12,141 nucleotides of DNA from Acidobacteriota bacterium (lineage in GTDB: Bacteria; Acidobacteriota; Terriglobia; Acidiferrales; UBA7541). This document shows, one piece after another, positions 7,334 through 12,141 of the stretch (positions are counted from its first letter, which is position 1; each line of letters starts with the position of its first letter). The notes beneath the pieces are model-generated. The model was not told the origin of the DNA. It did no database searches and saw only the letters and a list, made by a program, of their open reading frames with translations. Both the position numbers and the translations under genes were made by a program. Where the stretch lies: contig PLZZ01000258.1 of assembly GCA_003153585.1 (NCBI GenBank), positions 1-12,141 on the forward strand. Reading direction: 5' to 3'.

Positions 7334-8173
7334 TCAGTCTTGTTGCGAGCTTGCTATTTTGGAAAGTTGTACGGATTTGTGAGGGAGATTCGCAGCGTGG
7401 CGCCGGACGGCGATGAGTTCGGCGGTGATACTCACCGCAATTTCTTCGGGCGTGAGAGCACCTATGTCGAGGCCGACGGGTGCGTGAACGCGCTCAAATT
7501 TGTCGGGCGAGACGCCGTCCATTTCCAGCGCTTTATAAATGGACAGAACTTTGCGTTTGCTGCCGATCATTCCGATATAGCACGGGGAAAAGCCGCGCGA
7601 TTCGGTTTCCACCGCCCAGGACAAAACGCGCATGTCATCTTTGTGTCCGCGCGTGACGATGACAATGTAGGTTGCAGAATTAGGCCGGATCTTTTCAAAG
7701 GCATCTTCGTAAGAAGTATAAATTTCCGAGGACATGGGGAAGCGTTCTGCGTTTGCGAATGTGCCGCGGTCGTCCGCAATTCCGATCGAAAATCCGGCTT
7801 GGTGGGCGACGCGCGCCAGCGCTGCGGAAATGTGCCCGCCCCCGAAAATAAAGAGCATGGGTTGGGGCAGAATGGGTTCCACAAAAACCTCCAGCGTGCC
7901 ACCGCAAATAAGGCCGGAATCGAAACCGGCTTCGTGGTTCAGATTAAACGTCATCTTGCGGGCTTGCTCGCTTTGAATTACTTCCTTGGCCGCAGCCCAT
8001 ACTTCTGCTTCGACGCAGCCGCCGCCCACGGTTCCCAGTATTGAGCCATCGTCGCGGATCAGCATGCGCGAAGCTTCATAGCTCGGAATCGAGCCGTTCG
8101 TATGCACGATGGTTGCAAGCGCGGCACGGTGTCCGGCTCTTCTGATTCTTACGATTTCTTCGAAAACGTCCAT
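7334..8173 (-). CDS. xdhC: XdhC/CoxI-family molybdenum cofactor insertion protein
   Basis: Cytoplasmic chaperone that binds the molybdenum cofactor, promotes its sulfuration and loads it into xanthine-oxidase-type enzymes, here presumably IorB before Tat export. From the ATG at 8173 it has 279 residues. The N-terminal XdhC domain shows GTVGGGCVE at 47-55 and LICGGTLEV at 88-96, with Cys52 and Cys90. The C-terminal Rossmann domain begins at FIFGGGHISAA (109-118) and includes GMIGSKRK at 201-208 and a PVGLDIGALTPEEIAVSI stretch at 232-249, both family hallmarks. A GTG at 8245 would add 24 residues without recognisable family similarity, so I prefer the ATG. That ATG has only a weak GAGA site, which lies in a hairpin (8177-8203). 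First of a pair with mocA, 106 bases downstream of the kinase gene on the same strand. Confidence 0.9.
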   Translation of the reverse strand: MDVFEEIVRIRRAGHRAALATIVHTNGSIPSYEASRMLIRDDGSILGTVGGGCVEAEVWAAAKEVIQSEQARKMTFNLNHEAGFDSGLICGGTLEVFVEPILPQPMLFIFGGGHISAALARVAHQAGFSIGIADDRGTFANAERFPMSSEIYTSYEDAFEKIRPNSATYIVIVTRGHKDDMRVLSWAVETESRGFSPCYIGMIGSKRKVLSIYKALEMDGVSPDKFERVHAPVGLDIGALTPEEIAVSITAELIAVRRHAANLPHKSVQLSKIASSQQD

Positions 8174-8176
8174 CGA

Positions 8177-8203
8177 GTTTCTCGCGTTGTCGTACAGAGA
8201 AAC
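8177..8203 (-). promoter_or_regulatory. Hairpin covering the xdhC ribosome binding site
   Basis: In the xdhC leader, GTTTCTC and GAGAAAC are perfect 7-base inverted arms around a 13-base loop, ending 3 bases before the ATG at 8173. The 3' arm includes GAGA, the only purine-rich candidate ribosome binding site. Folding would hide it, which would make xdhC translation depend on opening the stem. The stem is short, so its stability is uncertain. Confidence 0.4.
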
Positions 8204-8279
8204 GCTAGCACATTGTGAGACCGTTGTCGCGGGATCACTCTCCACTGAATTTACAAGCTATGGAGTGTTTATGCGCCGC

Positions 8280-11200
8280 TCAATTGGTTGCTACCGCGTA
8301 TATGGGGGCGAGGTCGCTGCGCTTTGTAACGCTATCGCTGCCTGCGTCCTTCTTGATGTCATCAAGGATGCGGCGCGCCTCTGCGAAATGGCTGGCTGCT
8401 TCTTTCGCATTACCGGAGAGTTGCAAAGCACGGCCGAGCAAGTATTGACTTCGTGCGAGCAGCGCGCGAAGCCCAAGTTTCTCGCCGCGATTCAGCGCGC
8501 GGTTAAGTTCATCCTTAGCCTTCGCATAATTCTTCGTCTGTATCAGAGCCTCTGCAAGATCCACCGAGCATTCCACGGAAAGATATTTCAGCCCGAGCGT
8601 GTCTGCTGTGTCGGAAAGGCTGCGGAGGGTGTTCACCGCTGATGCCGCGCTGCCTTGCTGGGTCGCGACTCTTGCCAAGTTGACCTTCGAGAGCAAAGTC
8701 ATCTGCTTATCGCCTGTCTTCGACGCCAATAGCAGCGCCTGCTGATAGAGCGGCTCGGCGGATTTGTAGTCACCTTGATAGAAGAAGCTGTCGCCCTCAT
8801 CGTTCAGCGCTTGTGCCACCAAAACGTCGTTTTTCGCGTCCCGCAGGACTGGTAGCGCTTCGGCCAGGCTCTTGCGCGCGTCATCGCTGCGGCCGATTTG
8901 TGCTTGCGCCCGGCCGTAGTCCATCAAGACTTCCCCAAGCCATTGACCCTTTTCGTTGATGTCACGCATCGTTTTCAGGGCGTCTTGCGCCGAACTAAGC
9001 GCCGCGCCGTAGCGCCCTTGGTAGCCGAAAAGCACTCCGAGGCTGGCTGATTCGATCGCGCCTCCTCTCTTGTCGTTCGCCTTCCGGCGGAGGTCGAGCG
9101 CGCGCAGGTATTGCTCCACGGCCTGATTGAATTGGCCGAGCCGCATGGAAGTCTCAGCGAGATTGTGGAGCGTATCGGCGATGTCGGTCGGTACGTTGAG
9201 CTTTTCGCGAATCGAGAGCGCCTGGGAAAAATAAGTTCGCGCGTCTTCGTAGTCGCCCTTCTGCAGATAGGTGTTCCCGATATTGCCCAACGCCAGCGCC
9301 TCGCTATTTTCGTTTCCGGCGTCCATCTGAATCTGCAGAGCCTGCTTCAAGAGCGTCAGCGCCTTATCGAACTGGTTGTGGTCGTTGTAGAAGCGGGCGA
9401 TATCGTTCAATACGTCGCCCGTGCCTGACTTGTCCCCGATGTCGCGCCGCACTTGCAGCGCTTCGTTGAAATCCTTGAGCGCCGCGTCGTTCTTGCCCAG
9501 GATCGCTTCCATCTGTCCGATCATTTCCAGGCTGTCGGCGATGCCCTTCTTCAGACCCAGACGGCGTTTGATTTCCAACGATTGCTGGAAGCTTTGCAGT
9601 GCATCCTGCGGCTTGTTCAATACGGAGTACGCAACGCCGATGGCTTGGAGAATCTGCGCCTTCTCTTCATCGTTGCCGAGTTCGATCGCCATGGTCTGGG
9701 CACGGTTCAGGTAATCGAGTCCGGATTGCGCGTTGTCCAGTTCGATTTCCACACGGCCCATCGCGAGCAGGCCATCCACGCGCTTGGGATCGAGCTTTAG
9801 CACGTTCGCAAAAGTCTCGCGCGCCTTGTCGAAAGCCCCAGAGCTTTCTTGCAGCCGTCCAAGGTCGAACAACACGTCGGCATTGTCGGGAGCCACCTTC
9901 ACGATGCTCTGATATGCCTCAATCGCTTTTGGATAATCGTTCAAAATCTCGTCGTTCCGCGCGGCGATCAGGTACTTCTCCATGTCCGGAAGCTTGTCGC
10001 TCAGTTCGACAGCTTTTCTCGAATTCTGCTCGGCTTCGTTGTCCTGGCCGAGGTCTTCGTAGGCCCGCGCAAGCTGGGAATAAGCCAGCGCAAATTCGGG
10101 ATCCTCTTTCGTGGAAGATTCGAACAGTTTCGCCGCTTCGAGATTTTTCCCCTGGCGCTGAAGTTGGAGCCCGTCGCTGTAGTCCCGAAGGGCAGGCAGC
10201 GAAGAGGAAGAAGGCTTGAAGGATTGCGCTTGAAGTTCCTTAACCGCCCGGCTGGATAGATCGAGTTTCTGGCGGATGTCCGAGGCCAGATGATCCACGG
10301 TGGAAAGAATTTCCTTATCGCTCGCGGCTTCAGTCTTGAGCTTGGTTGTGTGCCCGCGCTTCAAATCCTGGATGGTCGCATCAATTCGAATCTGATCTCC
10401 GAATTTCGCGTACTGCCCCCAGACGATCGTGTCGGCGTTGCTGAATTCAGCCACGCGCTGAATCGTCGGAGCGTCGAGCGTAGTGTCCGGCGAAATCCGC
10501 AAATCCCTGAAAATCTGGCCGATGCGTTCGGACGAGACGGCGCGGAGCTGCGCCGACTGGCCGACGTCGGTGCTGAGCATCTCGGCTATGCTCGACCCAA
10601 GCCAATCCAGCGATGGATCGCCGGAGGCATTGCGCAAAGGAAGGATGGCGAGCGACATGGCCGGCGGTGCGTTGGCCCCCGTCTCCGCAGTATTTGAGAA
10701 CAGCCGCCCGCGGAAAATGAAAGCTGCGATCGCGAGTATAATCGCAGCCGAAGCCACGCCAATCGCAAGCCAATTTTTGGGTTTGGCCACGACCACCGGC
10801 GGCGGAGTGGCAATCGTCACCGTCTTGGACGTGCCGCCGTGCCATGCTTCCAGGTCCGCGCGTAACTCCTGCGCGCTCTGATACCTCACTTTCACATCGA
10901 TCTGCAGGCACTTTTCCGCCACATCGCTCAGGAATTTGGGCACCGTGGGGTCGACTTCGATCGCGCGCTTAGGCACCTCGCGCGTTCGCTTGAACATCGA
11001 CGACTGCGCAGTCTCGGCTTTGTACGGCAAGTCGCCCGTGAGCAGTTGATACAAAATGACACCCATGGTGAACAGATCGGAGCGCGCGTCGACATGCTCG
11101 CCCATCACCTGCTCCGGCGACATATAGTCCGGCGTGCCGAGGAGCGCCCCGGTCTGCGTCATCCCGCCCATCTCGGTGGAGCGCGCGATGCCGAAATCCA

Positions 11201-11849
11201 TCACGGAAATGCGGCCGGATTTATCGAGCATGATATTTTGCGGTTTTAGGTCGCGATGCACCACGCCTTCCGCGTGTGCCGCCTCCAGCGCCAGACACAC
11301 CTGCTCCATAATCCGGACGGATTCTTCCGTTTTCAGTTTTCCTTGCTCGTCCACGATATGTTTCAGGTCCTGACCCTCGATGTACTCCATGGTGATGAAC
11401 TTGATCCCGTCCGCTTCTCCGAGATCGAAAATTCGAATCACGTTTTTGTGCGTCACCTGACGCGCGAGAATCAGTTCCTGCTTGAATCGATGAAGAATAT
11501 CTGGATGGACTGCGAGTTCGGGGCGAATCACTTTCAGAGCGAGGAAGCGATCGAGTTCTTTGTCGCGGGCTTTGTAAACCGCGCCCATGCCGCCCTGGCC
11601 CAGCATCTGCAGGATTTCGTATCGCGTACCGAGGATCGTGCCGGGCGCAAGGGATGTTCCGGAAGCGGCCAGTCCTCCAGTAACGGGGGTAGCCGCGGCA
11701 ACTGACCAAGCCTTGCCCACTTCGCTCGCAGGTCTTGATACGGGGGGGCCTGCCGCCATCGTCGCGCCGTCAAATTCAAACGGCGTATCGCATTTCGAGC
11801 AGCGCTCAGCGGAAGGCGGATTGACGGTGTGGCACTGGGAGCATTCCAT
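8280..11849 (-). CDS. Membrane Ser/Thr protein kinase with zinc ribbon, TolB-like domain and long TPR array
   Basis: A 1189-residue signalling kinase. Order: zinc ribbon with Cys3, Cys6, Cys17 and Cys20; a Ser/Ala/Pro linker; a Hanks-type kinase domain (about 77-336); a transmembrane helix (360-379); a TolB/FlgO-like domain starting SLAILPLRNASGDPSLDWLG (about 399-540); then TPRs from about 553 to 1170. The kinase looks active: GQGGMGAV loop at 84-91, Lys106, Glu125, HRDLKPQN at 198-205 with Asp200, DFG at 218-220, and GTPDYMSPEQ at 238-247. Threonines in the activation loop (231, 233, 239) are likely autophosphorylation sites. From 730 on there are eleven TPR units at a 40-residue period with one single-residue slip near 970. 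The single helix puts the kinase in the cytoplasm and TolB-like plus TPR parts in the periplasm. This architecture is common in acidobacteria. Its target is unknown; no ribosome binding site is obvious. Confidence 0.9.
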   Translation of the reverse strand: MECSQCHTVNPPSAERCSKCDTPFEFDGATMAAGPPVSRPASEVGKAWSVAAATPVTGGLAASGTSLAPGTILGTRYEILQMLGQGGMGAVYKARDKELDRFLALKVIRPELAVHPDILHRFKQELILARQVTHKNVIRIFDLGEADGIKFITMEYIEGQDLKHIVDEQGKLKTEESVRIMEQVCLALEAAHAEGVVHRDLKPQNIMLDKSGRISVMDFGIARSTEMGGMTQTGALLGTPDYMSPEQVMGEHVDARSDLFTMGVILYQLLTGDLPYKAETAQSSMFKRTREVPKRAIEVDPTVPKFLSDVAEKCLQIDVKVRYQSAQELRADLEAWHGGTSKTVTIATPPPVVVAKPKNWLAIGVASAAIILAIAAFIFRGRLFSNTAETGANAPPAMSLAILPLRNASGDPSLDWLGSSIAEMLSTDVGQSAQLRAVSSERIGQIFRDLRISPDTTLDAPTIQRVAEFSNADTIVWGQYAKFGDQIRIDATIQDLKRGHTTKLKTEAASDKEILSTVDHLASDIRQKLDLSSRAVKELQAQSFKPSSSSLPALRDYSDGLQLQRQGKNLEAAKLFESSTKEDPEFALAYSQLARAYEDLGQDNEAEQNSRKAVELSDKLPDMEKYLIAARNDEILNDYPKAIEAYQSIVKVAPDNADVLFDLGRLQESSGAFDKARETFANVLKLDPKRVDGLLAMGRVEIELDNAQSGLDYLNRAQTMAIELGNDEEKAQILQAIGVAYSVLNKPQDALQSFQQSLEIKRRLGLKKGIADSLEMIGQMEAILGKNDAALKDFNEALQVRRDIGDKSGTGDVLNDIARFYNDHNQFDKALTLLKQALQIQMDAGNENSEALALGNIGNTYLQKGDYEDARTYFSQALSIREKLNVPTDIADTLHNLAETSMRLGQFNQAVEQYLRALDLRRKANDKRGGAIESASLGVLFGYQGRYGAALSSAQDALKTMRDINEKGQWLGEVLMDYGRAQAQIGRSDDARKSLAEALPVLRDAKNDVLVAQALNDEGDSFFYQGDYKSAEPLYQQALLLASKTGDKQMTLLSKVNLARVATQQGSAASAVNTLRSLSDTADTLGLKYLSVECSVDLAEALIQTKNYAKAKDELNRALNRGEKLGLRALLARSQYLLGRALQLSGNAKEAASHFAEARRILDDIKKDAGSDSVTKRSDLAPIYAVATN

Positions 11850-12141
11850 TATTTTCGCGGCGTGTTAAAGGCCCGAGCCATCAGAAACACTACGGCTTCC
11901 GTGCTGCGAAATCAAGCGCGTTTGCTGCATTCTTCTGCAAGCTTGCGGCAAAATGGAAGTTTTTCTTCCGTACTTAGCTTTAGCCCAACGGAATGTTCGT
12001 CTCGAGTTGCGCGGCGCATCCCGAACCTTCGAGGTGCCGCTGCGAACGCGGTCGAGGTCTTCGTTGGCGAGCCTGTGGGCATGCCGGAGCGGTAGGCGGC
12101 GCGTGGTTCCCCTCGCAAAAAGTACTGGAACTACTACCGAT
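11850..12141. other. Spacer upstream of the kinase gene to the right edge, no supportable gene
   Basis: These 292 bases should contain the kinase promoter, but no clear -35/-10 pair or operator stands out. A plus-strand frame opens at an ATG at 11953 and is still open at the window end, yet it lacks a ribosome binding site and its translation is arginine- and serine-rich without a recognisable pattern. Short frames on the minus strand are equally unconvincing. A gene beginning beyond the right edge cannot be excluded. Confidence 0.5.

Noticed and set aside
7019..8044. 341-residue plus-strand open frame opposite mocA and xdhC
   Set aside because: It lies antisense to two well-recognised genes and reads as their shadow; it has no domain pattern of its own.
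8280..11849. TPR kinase as part of the oxidoreductase regulatory system
   Set aside because: It shares only strand and neighbourhood with xdhC (106 bases apart); no sequence feature links them functionally.
11953..12141. Plus-strand frame open to the right edge
   Set aside because: No ribosome binding site, Arg/Ser-rich translation and no family resemblance; too short to support as a partial gene.

Overview
The window looks like chromosomal DNA of a soil-type Gram-negative bacterium, most likely an acidobacterium. This is an inference from gene content: a very large Ser/Thr kinase with a zinc ribbon and TPRs, an isoquinoline-oxidoreductase-type molybdenum hydroxylase with its own cytochrome c, and moderately high G+C. 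No rRNA or tRNA gene is present to settle it. I see no insertion sequence, integrase, phage gene or CRISPR array.

Layout, left to right. (1) 1-548, minus strand: the N-terminal part of a secreted, propeller-like protein that runs off the left edge. (2) 549-1012: a 464-base divergent spacer with one clean inverted repeat. (3) 1013-2647, plus strand: a 14-helix DHA2-type drug/proton antiporter. (4) 2692-6022, minus strand: a tight three-gene operon, read right to left as iorA ([2Fe-2S] subunit), iorB (molybdopterin subunit with a Tat signal) and a two-heme cytochrome c. Both iorA/iorB and iorB/cytochrome join by ATGA stop-start overlaps if the first cytochrome ATG is used. (5) 6023-6366: a 344-base divergent control region. 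(6) 6367-6723, plus strand: a short IscU/NifU-like scaffold protein with a relocated third cysteine. (7) 6743-8173, minus strand: mocA and xdhC, the cytidylyltransferase and the insertion/sulfuration chaperone for the molybdopterin cytosine dinucleotide cofactor. (8) 8280-11849, minus strand: a 1189-residue membrane Ser/Thr kinase with a zinc ribbon, a TolB-like domain and a long TPR array. (9) 11850-12141: 292 bases with no supportable gene.

The central 5 kb makes functional sense as one unit. IorA and IorB form a periplasmic molybdenum hydroxylase exported folded by the Tat system. The cytochrome is placed to take its electrons. MocA and XdhC build and load its cofactor, and the IscU-like protein may supply or repair its [2Fe-2S] clusters. 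The substrate cannot be read from the sequence; N-heteroaromatic compounds or aldehydes are known for the family. The kinase lies 106 bases upstream of xdhC on the same strand, but nothing seen ties it to the enzyme. I found no defence or mobile system. The points most worth a second look are the altered IscU-like protein beside the oxidoreductase operon and a hairpin that would cover the xdhC ribosome binding site.
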